Source: Flavobacteriaceae bacterium (lineage in GTDB: Bacteria; Bacteroidota; Bacteroidia; Flavobacteriales; Flavobacteriaceae). Taken from it: a stretch of DNA of 11,068 nt. The stretch lies in NCBI GenBank assembly GCA_030834365.1, contig JAURFJ010000041.1, positions 1 through 11,068 of the forward strand. Reading direction: 5' to 3'. The translations under genes and the position numbers were made by a program. Shown in pieces: positions 1 to 7,017 of this stretch; within the stretch, counting starts at the first letter, position 1, and each line of letters starts with the position of its first letter. The notes under the pieces were generated by a model that ran no database searches, was not told where the DNA came from, and saw only the letters and a program-made list of their open reading frames with translations.

Positions 1-283
1 TGTCTCTAACCCGCTTTTCGGCCTCGTCAATCTTTTTGTCTTTCGAAAGAATCACTTTTTCGTGCTCAGCCTTGAGTTCTAGAAACTTCTCCTTTGCTTG
101 AAAAATTTTGTCTTTCTTTAACTGCTCCGCTTCCTTTTCGGCATCTCTAAGAATAGACTTGGCCTCCTTTTGAGCAGCATTGAGGGTAGAGTTACTCTTT
201 CTTTTTTGAATCACAACCATGATCACAAATCCAAAGGCAACCCCGACACTTAAAGCTATTATTGATGTAATTGTAGAATCCAT
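1..283 (-). CDS. rny: Ribonuclease Y, N-terminal part (cut by window edge)
   Basis: RNase Y is a membrane-anchored endoribonuclease that starts mRNA decay. Only the first 94 residues are visible, starting at the ATG at 283-281. They comprise one hydrophobic membrane helix (about residues 5-25), a basic stop (QKRKS), then a long charged coiled coil rich in Lys, Glu and Ala. The segment QAKEKFLELKAEHEK (about 62-76) is what I recognise from Bacteroidota RNase Y, and the coiled coil precedes the KH and HD domains in this family. Those catalytic domains lie outside the window, so the call rests on the N-terminus and on context: zapA and a 6S-like RNA lie directly upstream, an arrangement typical of flavobacteria. 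The start codon is only 17 bases past the end of the 6S closing stem, so rny is probably transcribed through the RNA gene from the promoter near 1079. I see no separate good promoter for it. Confidence 0.88.
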   Translation of the reverse strand, partial: MDSTITSIIALSVGVAFGFVIMVVIQKRKSNSTLNAAQKEAKSILRDAEKEAEQLKKDKIFQAKEKFLELKAEHEKVILSKDKKIDEAEKRVRD

Positions 284-296
284 AATTTATCTATAT

Positions 297-456
297 AAAA
301 ACCCACATTGAGGTTTTTGTACAAACTCCGTTTATACACGTTTAAGGCTACTTGATTGCTTAAGAATCCATTCGAGATGGCCCGCTTGCACAACCAGACT
401 CACCCTTTAGAAATTAATCTTCGTTGAGTTTGTCAAAAAATAAATCAATGTGGGTA
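297..456 (-). ncRNA. ssrS: 6S-like regulatory RNA (6S-Flavo type)
   Basis: The gap between zapA and rny folds as a long rod. The outer stem is 11 perfect base pairs (301-311 with 445-455). A second perfect 8-bp stem follows (321-328 with 426-433), joined by a U-rich strand facing an A-rich strand that extends the pairing. Inside this lies a largely unpaired region of about 95 bases, with a weaker apical hairpin around 365-405 (for example CCAT/ATGG at 368-380). A long closing rod, open centre and apical hairpin form the architecture of 6S RNA, which mimics an open promoter and binds RNA polymerase holoenzyme. A 6S family is known in flavobacteria (6S-Flavo in Rfam). Five T residues follow the closing stem on the RNA strand and may mark the 3' end. 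Ends are inferred from the stem, not from a promoter; processing from the zapA transcript is possible. No covariance search was run. Confidence 0.72.
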
Positions 457-467
457 TGCTACACTCT

Positions 468-767
468 TCAGTCGACAACTCCATTTAAGGAGTCATCGAT
501 AATCGTTGAAAGAGCTTTCAACTGAGCAACTGATGCTTGATAATTATGCTGATCGCGATTCTTAAGATTAACAGTATTGGCCAATTGCAGTGCGCACATG
601 GCAAGAACATCTTGCTTGTCATTCACCGCATAGTTTGTTTCAAACTGTTTGACCATTTGTTGAAGCTGCGCTGCAGCCTGTCTTAAACTTTCTTCTTGTT
701 CAGCACCTACCGACAACGGATAAACTCGATCTGCAATAGAGAGTTTGATCTTTAGCTTTTCACTCAT
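468..767 (-). CDS. zapA: Cell division protein ZapA
   Basis: ZapA binds FtsZ in the cytoplasm and bundles its filaments at the division ring. The 99-residue product has the family's usual length. The N-terminal half begins with the strand-rich KLKIKLSIADRVYPLSV (about 4-20), which is the ZapA globular head, followed by the helix QEESLRQAAAQLQQMVKQF. The mid segment NDKQDVLAMCALQLAN (about 49-64) is a strong signature of Bacteroidota ZapA. The C-terminal third is helical and suits the dimerising coiled coil. The start is the ATG at 767-765, two bases after the stop of the upstream coiled-coil gene, so the pair is surely co-transcribed and probably translationally coupled. The 6S-like RNA begins about 12 bases after its stop, matching the zapA-ssrS order of Gammaproteobacteria. 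Confidence 0.93.
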   Translation of the reverse strand: MSEKLKIKLSIADRVYPLSVGAEQEESLRQAAAQLQQMVKQFETNYAVNDKQDVLAMCALQLANTVNLKNRDQHNYQASVAQLKALSTIIDDSLNGVVD

Positions 768-769
768 TG

Positions 770-1066
770 TCAGTTGATTTCATCAATACATTCTTGCAGC
801 TCTCGGATGATTTCATCTAAACGTTTTTCGATTTCATCTTCCTGTTGAACGCTACCCATCTGAGAAAAATTCGACTGAGTGTCAGAAAGTCGTCGGTTTA
901 ACACACCGATTTCTTCTTCTAAAATCATTTTCGATTGCTCTAACTCCATTAGCCTACTCTTCAGCCTGTCATTTTCTTCACGCTGAAAAGAAAGCCGCTC
1001 TAACAACTCACGTACTTTCTTATCTAAAAGCAGTACGACTTCACTAAATGTATTAGACTCAGTCAT
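770..1066 (-). CDS. Small coiled-coil protein upstream of ZapA (possible ZapB-like partner)
   Basis: A 98-residue cytoplasmic protein with no signal peptide or membrane helix. Residues about 8-62 form an almost unbroken coiled coil with leucine/isoleucine heptads (for example LLLDKKVRELLERL and LKSRLMELEQSKMILEEEI). A polar break follows (about 63-74, rich in Ser and Gln), then a second acidic helix to the end (EIEKRLDEIIRELQECIDEI). I do not recognise a named family. It is the first gene of the zapA operon, starts at an ATG 12 bases after a consensus -7 box, and ends two bases before zapA. Size, coiled-coil content and pairing with zapA resemble ZapB, the short coiled-coil protein that works with ZapA at the Z-ring in E. 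coli, but that role is inference from context. Confidence 0.8.
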   Translation of the reverse strand: MTESNTFSEVVLLLDKKVRELLERLSFQREENDRLKSRLMELEQSKMILEEEIGVLNRRLSDTQSNFSQMGSVQQEDEIEKRLDEIIRELQECIDEIN

Positions 1067-1078
1067 CTTTTCTTACCT

Positions 1079-1110
1079 CAAAGATACTAAAAGTGGCGGC
1101 GCTGTCGCAA
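1079..1110 (-). promoter_or_regulatory. Promoter of coiled-coil/zapA/6S/rny operon
   Basis: On the minus strand a perfect TAnnTTTG box (TATCTTTG, 1086-1079) lies 21 bases downstream of a TTG (1110-1108, itself within TTGTTG). This matches the -33 TTG / -7 TAnnTTTG promoter described for Bacteroides and Flavobacterium. Transcription would start a few bases before the ATG at 1066, giving a very short leader. It lies back to back with the weaker candidate promoter of the M23 gene. Confidence 0.65.
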
Positions 1111-1127
1111 CAATTTAATCGGGGCGA

Positions 1128-1157
1128 TTGCTTGCAAATCTCTGCCAGATCATTTTG
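1128..1157 (+). promoter_or_regulatory. Candidate promoter of M23 peptidase gene
   Basis: TTG (1128-1130), a 19-base spacer and TCATTTTG (1150-1157) match the Bacteroidota -33/-7 consensus except for one base of the -7 box (C for A at its second position). Transcription would begin around 1161-1165. That favours the ATG at 1168 over the in-frame GTG at 1162 as the start of the peptidase gene. Confidence 0.4.
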
Positions 1158-1167
1158 ATTTGTGCTC

Positions 1168-2865
1168 ATGAGGCTAAAGCTTTTTACCGGAATTCTACTA
1201 GGAGTAGCTTACAGTTGGGGATTAGCCCAAGAGACAAGGCCAATTGACTTGTCAAAACAGCCTCCGATGACCATAGATTTAAGGTATTCAGGAACCTTTT
1301 CTGAATTGAGACCCAATCATTTTCACGGGGGGGTTGATCTAAAGACCAACGGACGTGAGGGTCAGCCGATATATGCCATATCTGATGGGCATATCAGACG
1401 CATCAAAGTAGCGACGAGCGGATACGGAAAAGTACTATACATCGATCACGGTGACACACATACTTCGGTTTACGGTCACCTATCACAGTTTAGCCCACGT
1501 ATACAGTCGTATATTAAATCAGAGCAATACGCCACGAAGTCTTTTGAGATTGAGCGGTATTTTTCAGACGATAAATTTTCAGTTTACGAAGGAGAAATAA
1601 TTGGCTACAGTGGAAACACTGGAAACTCATTCGGACCGCACCTACACTTTGAATTACGTCAGCAGCAAGGACAAATACCCTTGAATCCACTCGATTATGG
1701 TTTAATCGCAGAAGACAATGACCCCCCAACACTACTCGGGATCTACCTCTATGAGAATGACTCCCCATCTGTTGATGATCTGAAAGTGAACCGGCGCCGG
1801 ATACCCCTTCAACAAGTAAGTGACAGCTTACAGACGTACTACACTTCTGAAACCTTAGAAAGTGGCCCCTACGCCGGTATAGGAATTGAAGCATTTGACC
1901 GCCTAGATCAATCACTAAACAAGAATGGTCTGTACAGGATAACGTTGAGCGCCAACAATTCTATTGTTACTTCTATACAATTCGATCGTTTTTCGTTTGA
2001 GGCTTCTCCGCTTATCAATCAAGTGATTGACTTTGAATTTGAGCAGCAGAGCAACAAAGATGTTCAGCTTTTATTCAAAAAAGAGCGTCATTCGCTCGAG
2101 ATGTACAAGCGCAGCGCGAACCTAGGAATCATTCCTCTGGACAGCACCATCACTAAGCTCGAATTAATCCTTGAAGACCACAGTCAAAACAAAACCAGAG
2201 CGCTTATTCCGTTGAAAAAATCCGATTCAGCAAAAATCTATAAAAAAGCATTCACTAATAAGGCTATAGACAGCAGTTTCAGCAGTGCTGCGGCCAATGT
2301 TACTATAACAGCATTAGAAAAAAGCATGGTTTCGTCAGCACCTCTCGAAATAAACTTCACTAGTGACACCCTTTACATTACGCCCGAAGACGGATTTCTA
2401 AACACCCCTGTTCTGGCCCGGTTCACCTTCTCAGATTCTCTATTGCAGCGAATCACCAACCAAAAGGTCTACTTCGGAAAAGTAACCAAGAAAGAAGAAC
2501 TCAGTTTCATTACTGCAGTTGAGAATGGCGTTTTTGAAACGAGTATTCGCAGCGCTGGAAAATATGCCTTTTCTGTAGACTCCCTACCCCCCATTATTGA
2601 GGCTAAGAATTTCACTCGTGGTCAGAACTTGAAAAATTTCAGATACCTTACGGTTAATTTAAAAGACAATGAAACATCCATCAAGCGCTACAACGGATAC
2701 ATTGATGACCAGTGGGTGCTATTTGAATACGAACCCAAAGATAACACCCTGAAGTGTGACTTAAACGATTTGGTTCTGCTCGAAGGCAGACACACCATTC
2801 TAATTGAAGCCGAGGATGCTGTAAACAACCGCTCAAGCTATAAAGCACAATTTGAGATTAAATAA
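1168..2865 (+). CDS. Secreted M23 family (LytM-type) metallopeptidase
   Basis: A predicted zinc endopeptidase that cuts peptide cross-links of peptidoglycan in the periplasm. Taking the ATG at 1168 gives 565 residues, with a signal peptide at about 1-21 (basic MRLK, hydrophobic core, ending GLAQ). An in-frame GTG at 1162 would only add two residues. The LytM domain fills about 30-180. Its HxxxD zinc motif is HGGVD (H53, D57), YGHLS carries the conserved H104, and GPHLHFEL carries the HxH pair (H158, H160). All catalytic and zinc residues are therefore present, and the enzyme should be active. Compared with a minimal LytM domain there are about 20 extra residues between H104 and the SGNTG motif. 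The remaining 380 or so residues are beta-rich, have no motif I recognise, and probably form accessory domains. The gene diverges from the zapA operon and is followed after 19 bases by the next gene on the same strand. Confidence 0.9.
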   Translation: MRLKLFTGILLGVAYSWGLAQETRPIDLSKQPPMTIDLRYSGTFSELRPNHFHGGVDLKTNGREGQPIYAISDGHIRRIKVATSGYGKVLYIDHGDTHTSVYGHLSQFSPRIQSYIKSEQYATKSFEIERYFSDDKFSVYEGEIIGYSGNTGNSFGPHLHFELRQQQGQIPLNPLDYGLIAEDNDPPTLLGIYLYENDSPSVDDLKVNRRRIPLQQVSDSLQTYYTSETLESGPYAGIGIEAFDRLDQSLNKNGLYRITLSANNSIVTSIQFDRFSFEASPLINQVIDFEFEQQSNKDVQLLFKKERHSLEMYKRSANLGIIPLDSTITKLELILEDHSQNKTRALIPLKKSDSAKIYKKAFTNKAIDSSFSSAAANVTITALEKSMVSSAPLEINFTSDTLYITPEDGFLNTPVLARFTFSDSLLQRITNQKVYFGKVTKKEELSFITAVENGVFETSIRSAGKYAFSVDSLPPIIEAKNFTRGQNLKNFRYLTVNLKDNETSIKRYNGYIDDQWVLFEYEPKDNTLKCDLNDLVLLEGRHTILIEAEDAVNNRSSYKAQFEIK

Positions 2866-2880
2866 CACTAACTACCTTTA
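2851..2880 (+). promoter_or_regulatory. Weak candidate promoter before the 214-aa gene
   Basis: TTTG (2851-2854, inside the end of the M23 gene), 18 bases, then TACCTTTA (2873-2880) resembles the -33/-7 consensus with the last base wrong. The box ends only four bases before the GTG start at 2885, so a transcript from here would be leaderless or nearly so. The gene may equally be read through from the M23 gene. Confidence 0.25.
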
Positions 2881-2884
2881 GGGT

Positions 2885-3529
2885 GTGAACTACTACCTCA
2901 GTTTTATTTTTTGCATTCTAAGTCTGCATACTGTCGTATCCCAGAAAAGTGTTTATCTACATCCCAACTTTAATGCTTATGCATCCAACCACCGCACAAT
3001 AGCTATTCTTCCATTTTATGTCGATTTAGCACTGCCGAATGAACCCAGTGAGTTTCTTAGGAGACAGTTTTTGGAGAGTGAAGGGCTTGCCGTACAACAA
3101 GCTCTTGCGCATTACTTTGAAAGCAAATCGAACAGTAAAGACCTAAGCGTTCTTTTTCAGCCATTAGGGCTGACTCAAAAAAAACTTCAATTAGCCGGAT
3201 TAGACTACCGCAGCATCGGTCAAAAATCGAGTAAAGAGCTGGCACAGATCTTAGAGGTCGATGTACTGATCAGCGGAAACCTTAGTTTATCTGTTCTATT
3301 GTCAGACGGAATTGATAACGATTTTAATTGGGTAGACCTTTGGATCATGGCTCCAGAGTTCGGTCGCTTAGCGATCAAAATCAGTGATGGAGAGACCGGA
3401 AAATTGCTTTGGCTTTACGAAAAAGCAATTGATAGAAGATCTGGGAAAAACACTAAAGAGCTTATCGAGAAACTGATGAAGCAAGCGGCCCGAAGTTTTC
3501 CGTATTACAAAAACGACATTAGCGGCTAG
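2885..3529 (+). CDS. Secreted protein of unknown function, CsgG/TolB-N-like
   Basis: A 214-residue protein starting at GTG 2885; there is no ATG that would keep the signal peptide (about 1-19, hydrophobic FIFCILSLHTVVS, cleavage near VVS-QK). There is no lipobox, so it is probably a soluble periplasmic protein. After the signal, RTIAILPFYV (about 37-46) looks like the first strand of CsgG, GNA1162 or TolB-N type domains. The later pieces LAQILEVDVLISGNLSL (about 119-135) and SDGETGKLLWLYEKA (about 167-181) follow the pattern these proteins share: an LGxDxLIxG-like segment, then a (D/G)xxTGxLLW strand. I infer a fold of that kind but cannot name a family or function. It trails the M23 gene by 19 bases, and its stop overlaps that of the converging cysteine desulfurase gene by three shared bases. 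Confidence 0.75.
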   Translation: MNYYLSFIFCILSLHTVVSQKSVYLHPNFNAYASNHRTIAILPFYVDLALPNEPSEFLRRQFLESEGLAVQQALAHYFESKSNSKDLSVLFQPLGLTQKKLQLAGLDYRSIGQKSSKELAQILEVDVLISGNLSLSVLLSDGIDNDFNWVDLWIMAPEFGRLAIKISDGETGKLLWLYEKAIDRRSGKNTKELIEKLMKQAARSFPYYKNDISG

Positions 3530-4680
3530 GCTTCTTTTACAAAATCAGCGAGTATTTTGACCGTATAGGCCACCTCTTCAGTCGTATTAAAGATTGAAAA
3601 CGAAAAGCGCAAAGAAGGCATCCACTGTTCTTCTACAGGGACAATTTCGTTCAGCACATGGGAACCCTTATTGCTTCCAGATTGACAAGCGCTACCTTGA
3701 GAACAGGCCACACCGTGAAGATCAAGGTGAAACAAAAGCATCGAGGCCTTGTCTCCCTTTATGGGTAGTCTGAGGTTCACCAGTGTGTAGGTACTCCTTT
3801 CTAAATCTGATGAATTACCATTGAATTTGGCCGTCGGAATATGGTGTTCAATCTCCTGAATAAATGTTTGCTTCAGTTTTTTTACATAATCACGCTCATG
3901 GGCTAAATTGCTGTAAGCCAATTTAAAAGCGGTCTCCAAGCCAACAATATCGTGTATACTTTCTGTGCCCGCGCGCAATCCGCGCTCTTGGGCCCCTCCT
4001 ACGATAAGTGATTTAAGTCGGCAGTCAGATCGAATGTACATGAATCCGACTCCTTTAGGTCCGTGAAATTTATGGGCAGCTGCAGTTAAAAAATGTACTG
4101 GGATTTGAGTTAAATCCAGTGGGTAATGCCCGACAGACTGAACGGTATCTGAGTGAAAATAAGCGCCGTAAGCCTCGCACAGTGCTCCGACTTTATGCAG
4201 GTCTAAAAGGTTACCTATTTCATTGTTCACATGCATCAGTGTGACCAGCGTTTTAGGGGAATCTTCGAGGGAAAGCAAAGATTCTAAGGCAGAATAATCT
4301 ACCGATCCGTTCAGATCTAGATCGACATAAAGCGCCTCAACACCGTACTCCTTGGTCATAGACTCAACCGCATGCAATACGGCGTGATGTTCAATCTTTG
4401 ATGTGATTATTCGCTTAACCTCAAGATCTCGAACACACGAGCGGATGATACAGTTATCAGCTTCTGTTCCTCCAGAAGTGAAGATGATTTCAGCAGGTTT
4501 ACAGGATAAGGTTTTCGCAATTTCTTTACGAGCTCCTTCAATTAGTGCTTTAGAAGAACGTCCGAAAGCGTGTGTAGAGGAAGGATTTCCAAACTGCCGG
4601 CTCAGTGCCGCGAGCATGGATTCGATCACCTCAGACCGAGGCTCCGTTGTAGCTGCATTATCGAAGTAAACGCTTTTCAT
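3526..4680 (-). CDS. Cysteine desulfurase, NifS/IscS group I type
   Basis: A PLP enzyme that takes sulfur from L-cysteine as a protein persulfide, for Fe-S clusters or tRNA thiolation. The chosen ATG (4680-4678) gives 384 residues beginning MKSVYFDNAATT, as in the family. A TTG nine bases upstream would also be in frame, but it lies inside the -7 box. Visible motifs: TSGGTEADN (about 68-76), EHHAV with the PLP-stacking His (about 97-101), SDTVQ (Asp178, Gln181), AAHKFHGPKGVG with the PLP lysine K204, and the GSAC loop with catalytic Cys332. The long flexible loop around GSAC marks group I (IscS/NifS), not SufS. No iscU, iscA or regulator gene is adjacent, so whether it serves Fe-S assembly or tRNA thiolation cannot be settled here. 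It is 45 bases downstream of recQ on the same strand, with its own promoter candidate. Confidence 0.92.
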   Translation of the reverse strand: MKSVYFDNAATTEPRSEVIESMLAALSRQFGNPSSTHAFGRSSKALIEGARKEIAKTLSCKPAEIIFTSGGTEADNCIIRSCVRDLEVKRIITSKIEHHAVLHAVESMTKEYGVEALYVDLDLNGSVDYSALESLLSLEDSPKTLVTLMHVNNEIGNLLDLHKVGALCEAYGAYFHSDTVQSVGHYPLDLTQIPVHFLTAAAHKFHGPKGVGFMYIRSDCRLKSLIVGGAQERGLRAGTESIHDIVGLETAFKLAYSNLAHERDYVKKLKQTFIQEIEHHIPTAKFNGNSSDLERSTYTLVNLRLPIKGDKASMLLFHLDLHGVACSQGSACQSGSNKGSHVLNEIVPVEEQWMPSLRFSFSIFNTTEEVAYTVKILADFVKEA

Positions 4681-4686
4681 GGAGGA

Positions 4687-4694
4687 CAAAATTA
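4687..4694 (-). promoter_or_regulatory. -7 promoter box of cysteine desulfurase gene
   Basis: A perfect TAnnTTTG match (TAATTTTG, 4694-4687, minus strand) stands six bases before the ATG at 4680. A TTTC, one base off the TTTG -33 element, lies about 20 bases upstream. The gap between recQ and this gene is only 45 bases, so nearly all of it is accounted for. The box covers the alternative TTG start and argues against that start. Confidence 0.5.
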
Positions 4695-4725
4695 ACCAAA
4701 CATTTGTTCTCAGAAAGAACGCACC

Positions 4726-6927
4726 TTAAATCGCTACGTCAGAGTAAAACTTCAAACGATAGATTCTGAGCTCCTCTTCTTCGTAGTCAGTACCAAACTC
4801 TTGAAGCGCTTTTTCGATTGAGTTGTCTTTAGCTGCCTTGAAATAGTCGTAGAGCTCCAGTTGAGAGTCATCATCTAAAAGCTCGTCAACCCAGTACGAA
4901 ATATTCAGCTTTGTGCCGCTGAAAACGATCTGCTCCATGGCGTCTAAAAGTTCGCCTTCACTTAATCCTTTGGCCACTGCGATATCTTCAAAAGATAGCT
5001 TTCTATCTACGCCTTGAATGATGTACAATTTCAAACCCGAATTAGATCCGGCCGATTTCACAACTAAATCTTGAGGGCGGTCAATTTCATTTGACTCGAC
5101 ATAGTCCTGAATAAGCGCAACAAATGGGGTTCCATATTTTTTAGCCTTTAATTCTCCAACACCGTGAATTTGGGAGAGCTCTGAAAGGTTAATCGGATAC
5201 TTAACCACCATATCCTCTAACGAAGGTTCTTGAAAAATGATGTAAGGCGGCACCTTGTGTTTGTCGGCTTCTTTCTTCCTCAAGTCTTTGAGCATAGACA
5301 GCAGCACTTCGTCAAGACTCTCTGTTTTCTGCGCTGCATCGGTCTTATGTTGTTTTAGTGCCTCATAGTCGCGGTCAAGAACCATTTCAAAAGGCTGCGG
5401 GTTTTGCAAAAATGACCGCGCTTCATCGGTTAAGACTAGAGTACCGTATTGTTCAATAGATTTCTTCAATAGATTGGCTACCACCATTTGCCTAACAAGT
5501 GAGTGCCAAAAGGCCGAACGATGTGCGTGTCCGCATCCAAAGAAAGGGCGTTCATCTGTTTTGTGAGCGCTGATCATGGCGTTTGTCTTACCCCTTAAGA
5601 TGCGAACGATCTCCTTGCTCTTGTACTTTTCTAGGGTGTCTTGAGCTACTTTGAGCACTAATAGCACCTCATCAGAGGCCTGTATCTTTTCTTTAGGGTT
5701 GCGGGCGTTGTCATCCATTAAGGCACCCTCCCCATTTTTTTCGTCGAACGATTCTCCAAAATAATGAAGTATAAATTTTCTTCGAGATATAGAAGTCTCA
5801 GCATAGGCTATTACATCTTGCAGCAGGGCATTGCTAACCTCTTGCTCGGCAACGGGCTTGGAAGCCGAGAATTTCTCTAGCTTTTCCATGTCCTTAGATG
5901 CGTAGAAGGCCACGCAGTGACCCTCACCTCCATCGCGGCCGGCCCTTCCGGTTTCTTGGTAATAACTCTCAATGCTTTTAGGCATGTCGTAGTGAATCAC
6001 AAATCGAACGTCTGGCTTGTCAATTCCCATACCGAATGCTATAGTTGCAACAACCACAGCAGCCTCTTCCATCAGAAATTGATCTTGATAGGCGGCTCGG
6101 GTCTTGGCGTCAAAACCGGCGTGATACGGAATGGCTTTTATGTTATTAAGCTGCAACAATTGGGCAATTTCTTCGACCGTTTTTCGGCTTAAACAGTAGA
6201 TTATACCCGATTTTCCAGGGCGTTCTGAAATAAATCGAATAATATCGGCGTTGACCGTTTCGGTCTTTGGTCTAACCTCATAATACAGGTTGGGACGATT
6301 AAAGGAGGCCTTGAACAGCTGCGCCTCGCGCATCCCCAAATTCTTAATAATGTCTTCTTGAACCTTAGGGGTAGCCGTGGCCGTTAAGGCGATCATGGGT
6401 ATCTTATGCGAAAGTCGGTCTATAATTTGCCGAATATTTCGGTATTCAGGTCTAAAGTCATGGCCCCACTCCGAAATACAGTGGGCTTCGTCTATGGCCA
6501 CGAATGAAAGTTCTAAGGGCGACAGCAGTTCGATCGTCTGCGGTTTTGTCAGGGATTCAGGTGCAACAAAAAGCAATTTGGTTACACCCGTTTGTAAATC
6601 ATGTACCACCTCATTGTAGGCAGCCTTGGTGAGCGAAGAATTGAGCACATGAGCTACACCTTCGTTCTTGGTGACCGAACGAATGGCATCTACCTGATTT
6701 TTCATCAGTGCAATGAGCGGGCTAATAATAACAGCTGTTCCCTTGCTCATTAAGGCCGGAAGTTGATAACACAATGATTTTCCGCCACCAGTAGGCATAA
6801 TTACGAATGTGTCATTCTGGCCGAGCAGAGAAGTGATCGCTTGTTTCTGAAGCCCCTTAAAGCTTGAGAAGCCAAAATAAAACTTTAAGGCCTCGTAGAG
6901 CTGATGGTCAGGTTCTGTTTCAGACAT
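4726..6927 (-). CDS. recQ: ATP-dependent DNA helicase RecQ
   Basis: A 3'-5' superfamily 2 DNA helicase for recombination and fork repair. The 733 residues begin at ATG 6927. Motifs in order: Walker A MPTGGGKS (44-51), DEAH box (146-149), aromatic-rich loop ISEWGHDFRPEY (151-162), TATATP (182-187), SFNRPNLYY (208-216), and motif VI QETGRAGRDG (324-333). Then comes the RQC region with a winged helix (about 415-510), an HRDC domain (about 540-612, with IHGVGELKAKKYG), and a C-terminal helix-turn-helix of the HTH_40 type (about 630-700), longer than E. coli RecQ and common in Bacteroidota. Oddly, the zinc-binding part of RQC (about 378-408) has no cysteine: where E. coli RecQ has CRR and CGNCDIC this has SRR and NGEGALM. 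The translation was checked against the bases there and shows no frame break. The gene diverges from kdsD across a 90-base gap. Confidence 0.96.
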   Translation of the reverse strand: MSETEPDHQLYEALKFYFGFSSFKGLQKQAITSLLGQNDTFVIMPTGGGKSLCYQLPALMSKGTAVIISPLIALMKNQVDAIRSVTKNEGVAHVLNSSLTKAAYNEVVHDLQTGVTKLLFVAPESLTKPQTIELLSPLELSFVAIDEAHCISEWGHDFRPEYRNIRQIIDRLSHKIPMIALTATATPKVQEDIIKNLGMREAQLFKASFNRPNLYYEVRPKTETVNADIIRFISERPGKSGIIYCLSRKTVEEIAQLLQLNNIKAIPYHAGFDAKTRAAYQDQFLMEEAAVVVATIAFGMGIDKPDVRFVIHYDMPKSIESYYQETGRAGRDGGEGHCVAFYASKDMEKLEKFSASKPVAEQEVSNALLQDVIAYAETSISRRKFILHYFGESFDEKNGEGALMDDNARNPKEKIQASDEVLLVLKVAQDTLEKYKSKEIVRILRGKTNAMISAHKTDERPFFGCGHAHRSAFWHSLVRQMVVANLLKKSIEQYGTLVLTDEARSFLQNPQPFEMVLDRDYEALKQHKTDAAQKTESLDEVLLSMLKDLRKKEADKHKVPPYIIFQEPSLEDMVVKYPINLSELSQIHGVGELKAKKYGTPFVALIQDYVESNEIDRPQDLVVKSAGSNSGLKLYIIQGVDRKLSFEDIAVAKGLSEGELLDAMEQIVFSGTKLNISYWVDELLDDDSQLELYDYFKAAKDNSIEKALQEFGTDYEEEELRIYRLKFYSDVAI

Positions 6928-7017
6928 AGACTTGAAGTTAAGAAAAAACTAGCCTGCGTTTTTCGTAATTTCGTCTTTTAAAGTAAAACTAAATTAGCTA
7001 ATCCTAAGGCTTTTTTC

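Noticed and set aside
297..311. Closing stem of the 6S-like RNA plus T-run read as a rho-independent terminator
   Set aside because: The stem arms are about 133 bases apart, far from a normal terminator loop, and the stem is explained by the 6S rod. The T-run may still help to define the 3' end.
1514..1915. Open frame of 133 codons on the minus strand inside the M23 gene
   Set aside because: It lies wholly antisense to a gene with clear family motifs, and its product is rich in Arg, Ser and Cys with no recognisable domain. It is a chance reading frame.
5700..5800. Frameshift or sequencing error as the cause of the missing RecQ cysteines
   Set aside because: The frame runs through without a break, and flanking residues (RRKFILHYFGE before, the winged helix after) stay family-like, so the segment is real sequence divergence.
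6928..7017. Promoters in the recQ-kdsD divergent gap
   Set aside because: TAATTTCG (6966-6973, plus) and TAGTTTTT (minus strand) each miss the -7 consensus by one base and have no -33 TTG at the right spacing, so I do not call either.
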